DNA of 64,000 nt, taken from Agelas oroides (lineage: Eukaryota; Porifera; Demospongiae; Agelasida; Agelasidae). A model generated the notes under the pieces. The model was not told the origin of the DNA. It made no database searches and saw only the letters and a list, made by a program, of their open reading frames with translations. This document shows positions 46,790 to 58,735 of this stretch, piece after piece. Where the stretch lies: the NCBI GenBank assembly GCA_949130485.1, contig OX422184.1, positions 5,436,655-5,500,654 of the forward strand, in the 5' to 3' direction. The position numbers and the translations under genes are program-made. Positions within the stretch are counted from its first letter, which is position 1. Each line of letters opens with the position of its first letter.

Positions 46790-47591
46790 TTACCGAGAAG
46801 ATTCCTCTGCCATCGTCATTGTCCTTTCCCTCCTCATAAAAATGTACTCCACAGCATCCATAAGGTCATCATTAATTTTCCCATCTGTGGTGAGTGCCAC
46901 ATGGCACAGGACACACTGCCGACGCTGAAAAAGTTGTTCACGGCATGTTTCATGGCAGTCTGCGAAGCAGCAGGGTGTCCTAAGTGCTATGCAGTATGCC
47001 TCATCTGTGGCGTCAGGAGGGGCGATTTCTTTGTTGCACACCACACATGCTAACACATTTCAAGTGTGTGTTGCAGCGGCATACATCCAGCACACTGCAA
47101 CCAAGGTGTTCGTCACACCCACAACATGGTGTTGCACATAACTCTGGCCTCTTTAACAATGTCCTCCCCCTCACCAGCATGCAGTCACATTTGGCACACT
47201 TGTTCCCATCAGCCTTCAAAAACCTGGAATGGGCCCTGTACCTACCTAGATCGAATCAACCCTTTCACAGCTTGAATTGGATTCACATTATTGATTGTAG
47301 CAACTGCAACCCCCAACCTGCTTGCCGCCATTTCCAGAAATTGCTTGCAACCGCTAAAATCAGCTAAACAAACCAGCTGAAATAGGTGTTGGTACAATGG
47401 AAGTACAAACTGTTCCGGCGATTCATGCTATATCTGATGAGGTCCAGCAGTAGGGTTATATCATTTTGAAATTCAGTTGTCTGTGGTAGGTAAAACGTGG
47501 TATTATCTTGTGACCATTTTCCGATAGGTCTGAATAGGGTGTACACTGAAGGAACCCTCTCCCCAGCACAAGTGACTGGTTTCCCGAGCAA
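46790..47591 (-). pseudogene. RING-like family, copy 3
   Basis: Contains TLLKRPELCATPCCGCDEHL, CRCNTHLK, LACVVCNKEIAPPDATDEAY, CCFADCHETCREQLFQRRQC and VLCHVALTTDGKINDDLMDA, the most complete C-terminal zinc module of the family (C-x2-C ... CC-x3-CHETC ... C-x2-C). A small deletion near 47210 and frame changes split the ORF. Flanks match copy 2b on both sides, including the AAGTGACT-GTTTCCC stretch, so a block of about 1.2 kb was duplicated. Confidence 0.65.
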
Positions 47592-47749
47592 AGAGTCACC
47601 TGCAGGAAAATGATTAGTACATCAAAGATTTACCCACTGTGCACACTTGAGCTTATCTATATTGCGTTTTACCTAAGAATCAATCCTGCCAACCACGGTA
47701 CTTCTTCAGCCAAAGGCGCCAAGGGATAGCTAGGTAGGCTAGTTTACTG

Positions 47750-47902
47750 CGGTTTGATACGTCATACAATCTACCATTTGACTTTGAAGGCATGATTAGC
47801 ACCCTCCCACTGATGAACAAGTGCTTAAAATCAGTGATAATTAGCGCATGTGCAAATGGCTGAAACCAGGCCTCCTCCTCTTAGGGGCTGGGAACAAGGC
47901 TA
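47750..47902. repeat. Right-end block of the AGCCTCG element family
   Basis: CCCTCCCACTGATGAACAAG, CAAATGGCTGAAACCAGGCC and GGGGCTGGGAACAAGGCTA match 29660-29824 and 36990-37150. Confidence 0.75.
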
Positions 47903-48600
47903 ACTATTTGAATGCAAAGCATAGATAGATAGATAAACTTTTATTTTGAATAGGAATACTCCATCAGCTCATATAGCCGGTCTTCCCATATCACTTTCTA
48001 TTAAAGCTCAGCAATATCTCTCTATTATAGTTTACTACGGTTTGATACATCATACAATCTACCATGTGACTTTTGCATGGGCACTAATATATTGTTCTAT
48101 CGCTTGATTTGCTCTCACTACATTTGCCCGTCACTTTATGAGGAATATCTCTCTATTGTACCCCTGAAGGTTCAAGAAATGGTTCTTCACATGAGCATAC
48201 CTGAACATTGTTGGTTGGGTCAGTAATACGTGATCCCTGTGTCGTTCTTGACCTCTTTGTCTTCCTGGCCACCTGCACCTCTCTGGACCCCCCCATGCCT
48301 CTTCCACCTGAGGCTGAAACCTAAGATCCATGATCCAAGAGAAACTTCAGCCTATGTGAAAGAGAATAAACAATACATCTATCATCATAAAACCATTCTC
48401 ATAGCATAATCCACATTACCCAACAACACATAATTAAGGCCTCCAACAATCACCAAAAATCACCTAGGGAATGCAAAACCTTTAAGCTGCAAACATGGGA
48501 TAAAGATTGGCAAGGAGGTACACTCGAGGCATCGCTCTTGAGTGGTGGATGCAGCTGTAATCAATACTCAAGTTATCAAGCAGTGGAAAACAAGTGTCCA
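47903..48600. other. Gene-free stretch
   Basis: Short ATAG microrepeat (ATAGATAGATAGATAAAC) near 47924. No exon recognised. Confidence 0.45.
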
Positions 48601-48609
48601 CTGTGCGCT

Positions 48610-49200
48610 CTGTTAACCCTTTCCAGCTCATAACGTGGATAGCGATATTGCGAAGAAAGAATGTGCTGTGTATTGCATTTTATATCTCCAGTTAAGAAAC
48701 AGCTACTGATTTGTGGCAAAAACTGTTAACCGATTATACCTGTAGGTGCAACTACAAGTGGGTTGGTCCAGTAGGCTAAAGGGGCTGAGTATTGTGAGCA
48801 ATAACAGCCAGGACGGTTGTTGATCTTCTCAATTGAGGAAATGACTTATTTGCAACGTTTTCTTCTCAACGCTAATAAGCAGAGACACAGTAGGTACAGC
48901 ATCTCTTGGGCTTCATAAATATCAAGACAGATCTCGAGCTCTGCCTTGTTAATCAACGAGCAAAGCCGAAGACGGTACATGCAACACGCGACTGGTAAGT
49001 GTCCTCTGTAAACCGATTACATTTGACATACCTAGGTTCGGAATAACCTTGGAAAAGCTTTCTCTGTCCCTTTTGTCACTCTATAGAGCTTCATTTGGCT
49101 TCCCTGATGGTTTAATCCTTGCAAGAAAGTAAAATTGACAATCACTTGAAGCTAATCTAATAGAGTTTTCTTTACTCTGCTGTCATAATTCAAAACTTTT
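48610..49200. repeat. Repeat R1, uninterrupted copy
   Basis: Same order as 63356-64000: CCTTTCCAGCTCATAACG, CCAGTAGGCTAAAGGGGCTG, GGCTTCATAAATATCAAGAC and AAGCTTTCTCTGTCCCTTTTG. At 48893-48900 it reads GGTACAGC where the 12.5/18.7-kb copy holds the 6.16-kb insert. Confidence 0.8.
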
Positions 49201-49467
49201 CAGAAGCAGTTGTAGTTTCTTTCTTCGAGTGTAAACACGGCCTGTTCTTGTCTACGAGTGTTAAAATGTTATCCATTGGTACAGTACGTATGTCCTGGGT
49301 TCCTGGATATTTGTATGAACTGGAAGGCCCATGTGGATAAAGAAATGTTAGCTTTACCTGACTGTCTTCCTGGATGATTTCTAATACACAAGCCAACACA
49401 CACCACTTTCCATCACACAAGCACGTGACAAAGCCAATTATTGATTCTGGTGGAAGATCATTTGTTC

Positions 49468-51150
49468 TTAGAGTAACTCTTTCCTCCCTGGAAGTGTCAG
49501 AAGCTGAATAGTATCTGACTTAACTTCACTGTTTGAGATGGGAACAAATGAGTGCAGTTTTCTCGTACCTGGAATTGTGCGAGATTGGTGAAAGCGTCGC
49601 TCAAGAAAATGCTGTTCTCTTTCATAATCTTCCATACTGCAATAGCCAAAGTGAACAGATGGCACAGCTGTGGATGCCCAATCGAACAGCTGGCGAGGAG
49701 TCATTATCTGGTCATTGTACGGCCTTTGTAAACTAGCTCAAGATGCTAGTCACTTTACTGTTCCACCTAGACCATCACAAGCCCCTTTTCCGTGCAAGGT
49801 GTAGAAAAATGCCACTCAGCTGATATGCCAAAATCCTCCTTGTAGAGACACAAATTGACAAAGTTTTTTCGGTTCTTGTATTGAGAAGCAGCACCATCAG
49901 AAAAATAGATTATTTTTTTCGGTTGCAACCTTTCAGGCAGCAAGGTTTCAAGAATGCTATGAAGCATTTTTGGAAAAGGTAAACTGCTATAGTGTCGTGG
50001 TGTAGGCAATCTGAAATTATCACATAGCTCAGGTGGCATAGCTCTCCAGAATCAACATAGTAGGCAACAAAAGGGTGGAGTGTTGCCTGTGAATTATTCC
50101 AGTGGAACCCTTGGACAGCATCCTGGAGAATGAAGGAGTAATTTTCAGAAAAGTCAACAGTGACCAAAATTTCTCCTGGCTGCAGACTTGTTTTGGACTT
50201 CGTATAGAATGCAGCTTGCTCCCTAGCTGTGAAAGAATGTGGGCGAAGGAGCTCTAACTTTTCACAGAAGATCTCAACGAATTCCTCAGGTGGCACACAA
50301 AATGTTTCAAGTGTTGATCTGTCAGTAGAAATCCATTGCTTGTAGACAATTTGGTCCATGTCTATTTCATCTAGGAGAACGATAAGCTCCTCTTTGAACT
50401 TCACAACACCAGGACAGGCATCACACTCACCCAAGTAGCATTTAGGCAGTGGTGGGTTGCAAATGATCCTTGCCAAGCAATGATGATATGTTGGTAGATC
50501 AGATAGTTGCATGCTAAACATCATCAATTTCACATTTTGATGAATTGTACACACACATACAGAGTGTGTACCACTGGCTCCCGCCAAGATGCAGTGTTTA
50601 AGACGAAGCTCAGCAAATTTGGAAAAACCAATTTTTGATCAGGAAATTTGTTTTTGAACTCACGATACACCTCTCTCAAGTTGCTCAGCATCAGTCGCTT
50701 TTGGACATGTACACGCTTACCCTCTTGTTTTACCGATACAAAATCCTTCTTGCCAGACATAACTCGGCTGATGTCGTCATATTCATAAAATTCATGAACA
50801 ATGTCAACTGTTTCCAGCGGCAGTGAAGGTCCAGGTTTTGGACCACGAAGAGAAAGAACCCCCTTCTCTTTTACAAGATCCTTTGATTTTCGTGCCATAT
50901 AGTTTGACACACCAAATTCCTGCTGAATTTTCTTTACTGACCAACTTTTGGGCAATACAGTAAGAATTTGCAGTTGCTCCCCCCTTTGTGGTGTTGACCG
51001 AAGCTTCTCTTTCAGCTGTTGGATCATCTCACTTCCATCATCAATAGTTTCTCTACTGATAATGGTATGTTTCATTGCTTCAGTGATCTTTTCAACCTTT
51101 TGTCTGGAGTACTTCTTCCCACATATAATATGAGAGTAAGGTCTCACCAA
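49468..51150 (-). pseudogene. Transposase-like gene of unnamed superfamily, decayed
   Basis: An N-terminal region with a helix-turn-helix look (ILTVLPKSWSVKKIQQEFGV) leads to RVHVQKRLMLSNLREVYREF. After a frame change near 50635 come AGASGTHSVCVCTIHQNVKL, PLPKCYLGECDACPG, VDFSENYSFILQDAVQGFHW and, after another shift, IIYFSDGAASQYKNRKNFVN and GKGACDGLGGTVK (last in a third frame), then MTPRQLFDWAS and FHQSRTIPGTRKLHSFVPIS. The Asp-bearing motifs (VDFSEN, FSDGAAS, DGLGG) could be an RNase H-like active site (inference). From memory, near-identical proteins are numerous in cnidarian and other invertebrate genomes, which fits a mobile element. Stops after GGTVK confirm decay. Confidence 0.7.
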
Positions 51151-52440
51151 TTAAAACAAATATTTTCCCAGCTCTTTGACGCTCATCTAAACTTTCGTTC
51201 ACTGGTGATGATGCAGTGTCTTCCACGACGAGTTTTCCTTCTTGAGTAGTACTGTATGACCAGTTCGTTCCGTATACAATCATGGCTGCAACTTGCAGCC
51301 GAGTTGTAACATACTCTGTAGCAGGGAGAAACGAACAATCTTGGATTGTGTGTGTAGCCTTTTGATGATAACAAATTTTCCATGGGGCATAGGGTGAGGC
51401 AGCTGTTTTTCCCTTGGCTTACTATGTTAACAGTTCTATTGCATGGCATGAGAGCCTGGGAACGAGGCTACAATCTCTACTGCCACTCATTTCTCTGCAC
51501 TTTCTGCTGCTCATTGGCTTTTATTTCAGCAAAGTACATGATAGCAATGCCCTCAGAAATCTTTGCTTTGCCTCAACAATCCTCTCTACGCAACATACAC
51601 ACATCCTTTTAGCCAAATGCCAATTACATAAGGGTGTATTCTCTAGCAACAGTCTGTGCATACTACCTCCCTTTTACCTTTCCCACCTTAGCATTCTGTA
51701 CATTCGAGCACAATGGCTGTCATACCTCTCAGCAATCTCTACTGGCCCTTAACATTGTTGTCTACTGTGTGCATCATCAGAGAGTCAACTCCAACAAGAT
51801 CAATGTCACCCCGACATGACCACTCCCACATTCCCTCACAAACCTTGCCAGTGCAACTGTTGTGTTCGAAAGAACCCACACAGTAGATTCGATTGTGGAT
51901 TTTACTCACCACTTGGACGGTTCACACGTCAATACTTCTTTGACCACCGAATTGCCCTGAGTATTCACTTGTGAATATCTGAAGCTAACAATGTATGTTC
52001 ATTAACATTAGAAGTAACCGCAATGGTGACCACTTACAATAGACAGTGATAAAAGCAAAAACATTGGCATCAACACCGTCGGAGATCTCTCTGTTGAACA
52101 CTATACACCTAGTATAGTCTAGGCTTAGAGAATGTATTGCTATGCAAGCCTTGTACTGGTCTAAGACAATTTCTAATTACCAGTATATGAAGCCTGCAGG
52201 ACTCACTGGATATCAGCATTTTGTTATTATTTTGTAGATCTATATCTGGTAGGAACTGTATGCAGTAGTTCTACAGCATGTGAATAGCACAAATTGGCTT
52301 GCAACCAGACTAATGCCTGGTAAGTCTTGGGATGAGGTTTAGACCTGCTGAATGGCAATTTGATTTGCCTGCTCATATCAATCAGGCATTTTCTCAGCGC
52401 GTGATAATACTACTCAATGATACATATTGATAGCTAGCCC
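51151..52440. other. Gene-free stretch
   Basis: Carries GAGCCTGGGAACGAGGCTA at 51449 and short open frames without domains. The minus-strand frame 51449-51183 may be an upstream piece of the transposase-like gene. Confidence 0.4.
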
Positions 52441-52485
52441 TGCATTATTAGAAAATGTACACACATGCAGGGATCACTTCCATAC

Positions 52486-52675
52486 CTGTCCTACCGTTGC
52501 TCAATTCTGACGACGAACCGCTGCTGAGTGCCAAGCCTAAGGAATGACTGCTATCACTACGCTCTGGGACATCCAGAGAGGACAAATACTTGATAGATTT
52601 CTTGGCTTTTTCCACCTCAGCAGTAAAAAGAGACTGGCTCGAGGATTCAGTTGACCGATCTGAGCGCTGTGCCAT
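52486..52675 (-). CDS. Possible first exon, Ser-rich protein
   Basis: From ATG at 52675, MAQRSDRSTESSSQSLFTAE, VEKAKKSIKYLSSL and SSHSLGLALSSGSSSELSNG, then a GTATGG donor at 52485. No downstream exon is identified and no domain is seen. Ser-rich, probably disordered. Confidence 0.3.
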
Positions 52676-52737
52676 CTTCTCTGATACACATGGCACGTAT
52701 GCATGCGCATTAGAACGAACAAGGGCACATCGAGCCA

Positions 52738-52872
52738 CTCTTTGAACAATTTTCACAACGTTCTCATAAACGTTCTGTAGAACATTCTCATAAACGTTTC
52801 GCAGAATGTTCTCATTAATGTTTCACAGAACGTTTTCAGAAACGATTTTTAGAAACGATTTTTAGAACGTTC
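52738..52872. repeat. Tandem AACGTTCT-type imperfect palindromes
   Basis: Units of about 24-31 bp such as AACGTTCTCATAAACGTTCT and AACATTCTCATAAACGTTTC, about five in a row, each itself partly palindromic (GAACGTTC-like). Confidence 0.85.
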
Positions 52873-53023
52873 AATGGTTCGGTGAGTGAGTCACGATCGA
52901 AAAATCTCACTTTGTTGAACGAATTAGTTAGCCACGATCACATTCTCACATGACACTTTTGTCGCATTCCGTGTTCCATAGAACTCGAACTCAAACTCGA
53001 CAATTATACTATACAGGAAACAT

Positions 53024-53092
53024 CCACCTCTAGGCTACTTCTACTCTAGTCTACCTCTACTCTAGGCTACCTCTACTCTGGGCTTTAAGGTT
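53024..53092 (+). repeat. Short tandem repeat (CTCTAGGCTACCTCTA)
   Basis: Three to four imperfect copies of a roughly 17-bp unit, CTACTCTAGGCTACCT. Confidence 0.8.
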
Positions 53093-53900
53093 ACGGGATA
53101 CAGTTAGCTTATTAATATTCATGAGAAAATATTACCTTCCTTTTCTCCGTGTAGGAACCAATGTACAGCACGCAATAGAAGCGACAAATAACAGTACTAT
53201 GAGTACCTTTTAACCAGTATGGTATTATTTCTTATGTACAGCATACTAAAGCGAGCGGTGATGACAAAGTTCGTGACTTTTGGCGTCAGATTTTGTCTTC
53301 AGAGATTATTACAGGTACAACTTTTCAACACCTACGGGTAATACTCAACTTACTTGAGGGCGGCTCGGAGCAACTTCGTCGCTGTGTGCCAGGGGAAGCG
53401 AGTGACATGCGTTTCTATCTAAAACTCGGGTGGTTTTCGACCGACTAAGCGACTAAATCTTAGGCGTATATCTAAAACGGTAAGTCGTCTCGGCGAAAAC
53501 TCTTCAAGCCGCCCTGTGCCTATCTTCGTAGAATTCGAATACAGTGTAATATGTTCTTCCAGCAGGAAATAACTGATGCCGAAGTCAGTACTTCGTACGC
53601 GGACTATTAACCGCAGGCACTGCTATCAAATTGCCTGCTCCGCCCACCCAACCAGCACAGCTGTTACAGGCTAATGCAACTTTTTTAGCGGTAAAGTTGA
53701 ACACATGCATGCCTGGATCCTGCACAAAGAAAAGGAAAGTAATATTTGTCATGAATATTAATGAGCAAACTGTATCCAGTAACCTTAATGTAAGCTGTTA
53801 ATTACTTAAGCATAAGTTGTTGATTAGGGAGAGACACACTGCTGGCAAACTAAGCATAACTGCTGAAACCACAACATAACAGATGCACTAGTGGTAATGA
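53093..53900. other. Gene-poor stretch with one possible terminal exon
   Basis: On the minus strand a CTTTTCTTTGTGCAG acceptor at about 53725 precedes an open stretch (DPGMHVFNFTAKKVALACNS) that stops at about 53590. It might be the 3' exon of the tandem-exon gene just upstream, but the phase does not fit the last tandem exon as I read it. Confidence 0.25.
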
Positions 53901-53904
53901 GCCT

Positions 53905-54410
53905 ACCAGGCTGGAGGTCTTAGGGGTAGGTGGAGAGCCATTGGCTGTGCAGGGTCTTGGAGAGTTGGAGTTGGAGTGGATCCCTCAACAGCCGCAATCT
54001 GTTGTGAGTAATGCAAGAGCACTAGTGAAGCATTGGTGAAGTGATAAGTGTCTGTTGCCACATGTTTGAACACATCAACAGAAGAAAGAATTGACAATCA
54101 GTTCTAAACATATGTGCATAGGACGTACCAAGCACGCTGAGGACTCCAACTGTGCGGAGTCTGGGATAGGGGTCGGAGTGGAGCCCTCAACGGTGGCAAC
54201 CTGTTTAGTAATACAAGAGCAATAATAAAGCAATGGTGAAGTGGCAAGTGTCTGTTGCCACATGTTTGAACACATTAACAGAATAAAAGATTGACAATCA
54301 GTTCTAGACATATGTGCATAGGACGTACCAAGTGCGCTGAGGACTCCATCGACTGTGCGGGGGCTGGGAGAGGGGTCGGAGTGGAGTCCTCAACGGCGGC
54401 AACCTGTTGT
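53905..54410 (-). CDS. Three tandemly duplicated exon-intron units (Pro/Thr-rich)
   Basis: On the minus strand three units of about 190 bp each show an AACAG acceptor, a short exon and, in the first two, a GTACGTCC donor. The exons read VAAVEDSTPTPLPAPAQSME-SSAHL (75 nt), VATVEGSTPTPIPDSAQLES-SACL (72 nt) and IAAVEGSTPTPTLQDPAQPM followed by RPPAW-stop or a GTAGGC donor. The first two are phase 0, so they can be skipped or joined without frame loss. Introns of these units are also highly similar. No domain; a disordered repeat in a larger unrecognised protein. The start of the gene is not found. Confidence 0.5.
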
Positions 54411-54529
54411 GAATGATACGAGAGAGTAATAGGGTGTGTTTGTTACGGCACACATCAACAAGAATAGGAACGCATACAAGAATTTAAGGCTATGTACTAT
54501 AACGTTGAGGGGTCCAGCGACTGACCGGT

Positions 54530-54630
54530 GGTATTCTTTAGACAAAAAGCGTTACAAGGAAGTGAATATTTGGGCAGTATTCTGTAGACAAAAAGCGTTA
54601 AAAGGAAGTGAATATTCACGTTTCCAAGTC
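54530..54630 (+). repeat. 50-bp direct duplication
   Basis: GGTATTCTTTAGACAAAAAGCG and AGGAAGTGAATATT occur twice in succession with two or three differences. Confidence 0.85.
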
Positions 54631-54689
54631 AGCTAGTCTAAAACTTTCTACTGGACTCTTACACTATTCGCACCACTCCCGCAATCACT

Positions 54690-55040
54690 TTCTAATCTAA
54701 CTACGTAGGTACCCAGGTATGTTCTCAGCAGAGTGTGAGCATGTGAGGATAGGTTGGAATGTTGAGTCATATAAAGCTATTAGTGTGTAGGAGTAACCCA
54801 ACAAACGGTACACAGATTTTTTATCTAATGGTTCTCGCGTATATATTTGAGAGGTGCATGATATCCCATGGCATTTTCTAGCCCGGATAGCATGGTGTAC
54901 CCAGATATGTTCTCGGCAGAGTGAGAACATGCGAGGATAGGTTGGAACATTGAAGGAGTCATAGTGTGTAGGAGTGACCCAAGAAACGGTACACAGATTA
55001 ATGTGATCATCACATTGGTAGTATTTACAACATGTCTTTG
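54690..55040. repeat. Spacer repeat R5, copy 3
   Basis: Nearly identical to 25790-26110, including the doubled GTATGTTCTCAGCAGAG / ATATGTTCTCGGCAGAG halves. It precedes a guanidino-kinase piece, as at 26.2 kb. Confidence 0.85.
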
Positions 55041-55049
55041 TAACTTTTA

Positions 55050-55703
55050 TGTATGTTACTTTTATGAGCAGTTGAGTATAACAGGTGATATACCCCTGTT
55101 TTGTAAAAATTGTCAACTATTTGGACATAATACCTATACTACACTCGATGAGTCACTGAAGCCGAGGTTACTAAAGTGCATCGAATCAGGAATCGAAAAC
55201 CCCGACTCAACTGTGGGATGCTACACTTGTCAGCCGGATGACTACGACATCTTCAAGCAAGACATTTTTCGCAAAGGTGTTACAAAGCTATCACAACGTT
55301 GACCTTTCGACTAAGAAGCATGTCAACAACTGGAATCTTGATAGCATCAAGGGTCTACCAGCAGATGGCAAGTTGGACCTGACCAAATTGGGTCTTCCTG
55401 CTCTATCCATTCGTGTTCGCACAGGGAGAAACCGGAAATGTTTTCCGCTTCCAGGCTCTATGACCAAGCCGGATAGGATCGACATGGAGAAGGCAATGGG
55501 CAAGGTGACGGATGAATCAACTCATCTCTATGCCACAGTATAGAGGTCGATATGTCTCGATCACACCAGGCCATCCGAACTTCATCAGTGAAGCAGAATA
55601 CCAGGAACGTGTCAATGCACACATCATGTTTAAAAGCATAGCAGCTGACAAATTCCTTGTTGCAGCTGGCATTTCCAGTGACTGGCCACATGGTCGTGGT
55701 TAG
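55050..55703 (+). pseudogene. Guanidino-kinase (arginine/creatine-kinase type) fragment, copy 2
   Basis: In order: LFGHNTYTTLDESLKPRLLK, CIESGIENPDSTVGCYTCQP, DDYDIFKQ, a frame change, VNNWNLDSIKGLPADGKLDL, LSIRVRTGRNRKCFPLP, a second change, YVSITPGHPNFISEAEYQER, AHIMFKSIAADKFLVAAGIS and SDWPHGRG. STRVR-G-R-like and F-x-x-x-D-x-FL-x-AAG-x-x-x-WP-x-GRG patterns identify the kinase family. The active-site Cys and ADP-binding C-terminal half are absent: the sequence passes straight into Piwi linker at 55704. At least two frameshifts; dead. Confidence 0.75.
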
Positions 55704-56460
55704 CCACACATACTTGCATCAGTCCAAACCACAGACAACTAGTCTTAAACTCATTACGTGGGCGGGAAGCGTAAATATAGGCTTACGTGCTACAACTAGT
55801 CTACGTGGAAAGCCTAATAATAGGCTTGTAAAGTAGAACTCACCGTTTACCGTGAAGCTAGCAAGCTTAGTGAATCTCGGGGGTAGGCCACTTTATATTT
55901 AGGAGTAATGAGGCTAGACCATACCTTTTGGCTGACATCACTCTGGATAGGCAGGAAGAGGCAGTGCTAGTTCGGAGGTGATTGCGAGTTTAGCCGGATA
56001 TGAAGCTTTTACTCGAACACAGCAAGCAAACAGCCTCCAGTTTCACTTGAGGTAGGAGTTTTACCTTTATATAACTTGGAAATCAGCCTATAAGTCAGAA
56101 CTGTAAGTATCCAGTGGTAGAATCATGCCGTTTCAAATCGCTAGTCAGCTTCGTTGTAAAGCGAGCACAGAATGGCTTCAGAAATAGCTTAGTTGGCATT
56201 GATAAGCCACTCAGATAAACTAGTCCGGCCTAGTTACACGCTGTTTATACAAATCAAGCCACTGACACAGCTCAGTGCTTGGTAGCATGCTTGTCAACTT
56301 CGACCTTCAGAATGACAACGCTGATTGCGGGCAATTTCCGCATTGCTAATAAAACTGGGACGTGTAAATAACTTCCGCGTGCAATGAATTAAGAAGTTTC
56401 CGGAATGTCTCAACCAGTCTCCCAAGGCACAGGAGGAGTTGGAAGCTTACATGTAGCCCA
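55704..56460 (+). pseudogene. Piwi linker fragment F, split by a TTAA-flanked MITE
   Basis: ATHTCISPNHRQL is encoded at 55704-55745 and continues at 56390 as KKFPECLNQSPKAQEELEA, matching KKFLERVNQSPKARKELES of copies B-D. Between them lies a 640-bp element. The left side is fused to the guanidino-kinase fragment. Confidence 0.75.
55749..56388. mobile_element. TTAA-flanked MITE (piggyBac-type target), copy 1
   Basis: TTAA occurs on both sides (55745-55748 and 56389-56392). The ends ACTCATTACGTGGGCGG and CCGCGTGCAATGAA form an imperfect inverted repeat. The insertion site is confirmed because removal rejoins the Piwi reading order. The interior resembles 59.86-60.37 kb (GATATGAAGCTTTTACTCG, CCAGTTTCAC, AATCGCTAGTCAGC). 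No transposase. Confidence 0.85.
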
Positions 56461-58700
56461 CAGGATTATTAGTCCAACTACGTATAAATTTACCAAATGG
56501 TTCGGAAAAAACTTTCCGAGTGGCATACATTTTCTTATGACTTCCAACAACGGACAACATGCTTCCTGAATAAAGATTTCGAGCCTTGCTGGAAGTAGCC
56601 CACTCTGTGAGCTCACTGAAACTGCACAAGAAAAATAAACGTAGTGTTACAGAACATACAACAAGTAAGTGTTACAGAACGTACGACAAGTGTTCTCTTT
56701 AGTAAGAGTATGTTAAAGATAGTGTCTGTTGGGTATCGTTGCTGGACAGCATGGAAGAATGACAGCAAACCCTATACTATCACTTCCACATAATACCTAC
56801 CGGTTTCCTCTCTCTTGGGATTGTCGTGCATGTCATTATTGGTCCTTCGAGAGTTCTATGGGTGCTACTATTCACAATACTCAGCTGATTCGCTTCAAGA
56901 AAGGCAAAACTGTGTTGACACTTCATCCTCATGTCACCCATGGCAAGCTCGGGTCGACATGTGGGCGTTTAGATACAGAAATTGTGACAGTAAAATTTTC
57001 GTATTACACTACTACACACTGTACCTACACTCCGTGTGGGGTGTAATGATTGCATAGATCCCACGTACTTTTCATTCCATACTTGTATCACAAGGAGCAG
57101 TTGAAGAGATTAAGCAGTTATTAACGTGCATGTGAGAAGGTCTTTATGCTCACTTTGCATTTGGGTAAAGCGACCATTAGCATACGGATTCAGAAGGTCC
57201 CTCATATCCCCTCAATGGCTTCTACAAGGACACTTGTTCACCAGAGGTGAAGTTGGCACTGATGCTTGTACTCATAATAATACCTTACCTCCACTCCACA
57301 TGTTGCCGTGCAAAATCAAGCACAGTCACAGTAAGACATATACATATTCATGTATCAAAATCAGCCAGCAGCTGTAGTGGGACAAGCTCTTGTGGGAGGC
57401 TAAGGGCTCTTACTATGTTATTCCTGTAACCACAATTAACACACAAATAAGAAGCTCGTCTCTTGGTTTGCATTGTTGATCAAGTTCATGGATTGGGAGA
57501 AGGAATGAGTGTAACGATTAGCGCGGGGAGAGGTGTGCTGCTACGCCGGGAAATAGTATCAGGATTGATGCCGAACACATGAACTACTCATCAAGCACAG
57601 GTGCTTACTTAAATACAGTACACTTAACAAAGAAATCCACAACTCTACAGAACAAAAAGAAAAATACTTATTGGAAGGGGCCTGCGCTAACTATCCAAGA
57701 AGACAAATGTACAAAAAGACACTTACAAATTAAAGGATACTAGGTAGTGATTCTTTGAGCTAATAAGCCGTAGCAAATTTCTAGAGGTAGCAGATCCTCT
57801 TGGATCTATACTCGATTATACTCGAAAGGAAACCATACATGCATGATGGATTATAGCAAAACGCCTATACAGAACAAAAGAACAATAAAACCAGCATGAG
57901 TAGCTACTACCTAAGCTATTACAAAACTGAGTAACAAAGAAAAGAAAAGAACAAAGAAAAGGGTCCATCCCTTACATAATGGTTTGTAGAAGTCTTGGAG
58001 GCGAACGAGGGTACTTCGAGGCCGTAAGGAGGATCGGGGCTCCATCCACATCCACTTAGGAAAAGTGTAGATGAAATAGGTAGCAGTTTTTAAGTATCTG
58101 CTAGTGATGGTCAGTCTGAAAATATAGATATTCTTCTGCTTTTTTTTTTGGTATAATTGTATCCAGTGCTCTGCACTAGACCAGTATAGCATTGATTTTA
58201 CCACTTATCTCTGCTGTTTGTCAAGGAGAGGCATTTTTCCAGCGCCAGCCAGCCAGCTCCATTTTGCAACTCGGCTTGAGCAATACTAGCAATGGCTGAC
58301 TAGCCCAGTCAGTTTCAAATTGCTAGTATTAAATGACACTTTTTTTTTACATATATATATACTATGTGCAATCTAGAAACTATAATAATTGCATTTTGTG
58401 AAACAACTACGATACAAAACATGTGCCAAACATTTTAGTGTTCTGTAGTGTAAGATTTGGACGATATTGTCCTCACAAATTACGTGAAAGTACAGTTCAC
58501 CCGTAATGTCATGTCGAAGATGTTAAACTCGTGGAAACCTGAATTGTGTATTTCACAATAGTAATGTCGTAATTTGGAAACAGTAACAATGTTACTAGGT
58601 GGGTGAGTCTTAGGCGTGAGCCTGAGCCCTGGAGCCTAAGTGAAGCCCCATGCCATTTTATGCCCATATTATTGCTGATCACATGACCTACAGCCAATCA
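56461..58700. other. Gene-poor stretch with an R2 fragment
   Basis: 57168-57256 is an R2 core copy (ACCATTAGCATACGGATTCAG to TTCACCAGAGGTGAAG). GAAAAGAAAAGAACAAAGAA A-rich tract near 57935. Open frames of 60-105 residues show no domains. Confidence 0.5.
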
Positions 58701-58735
58701 CATCCCTTGAAAGTAGTCATGTGATCACATTTTAA

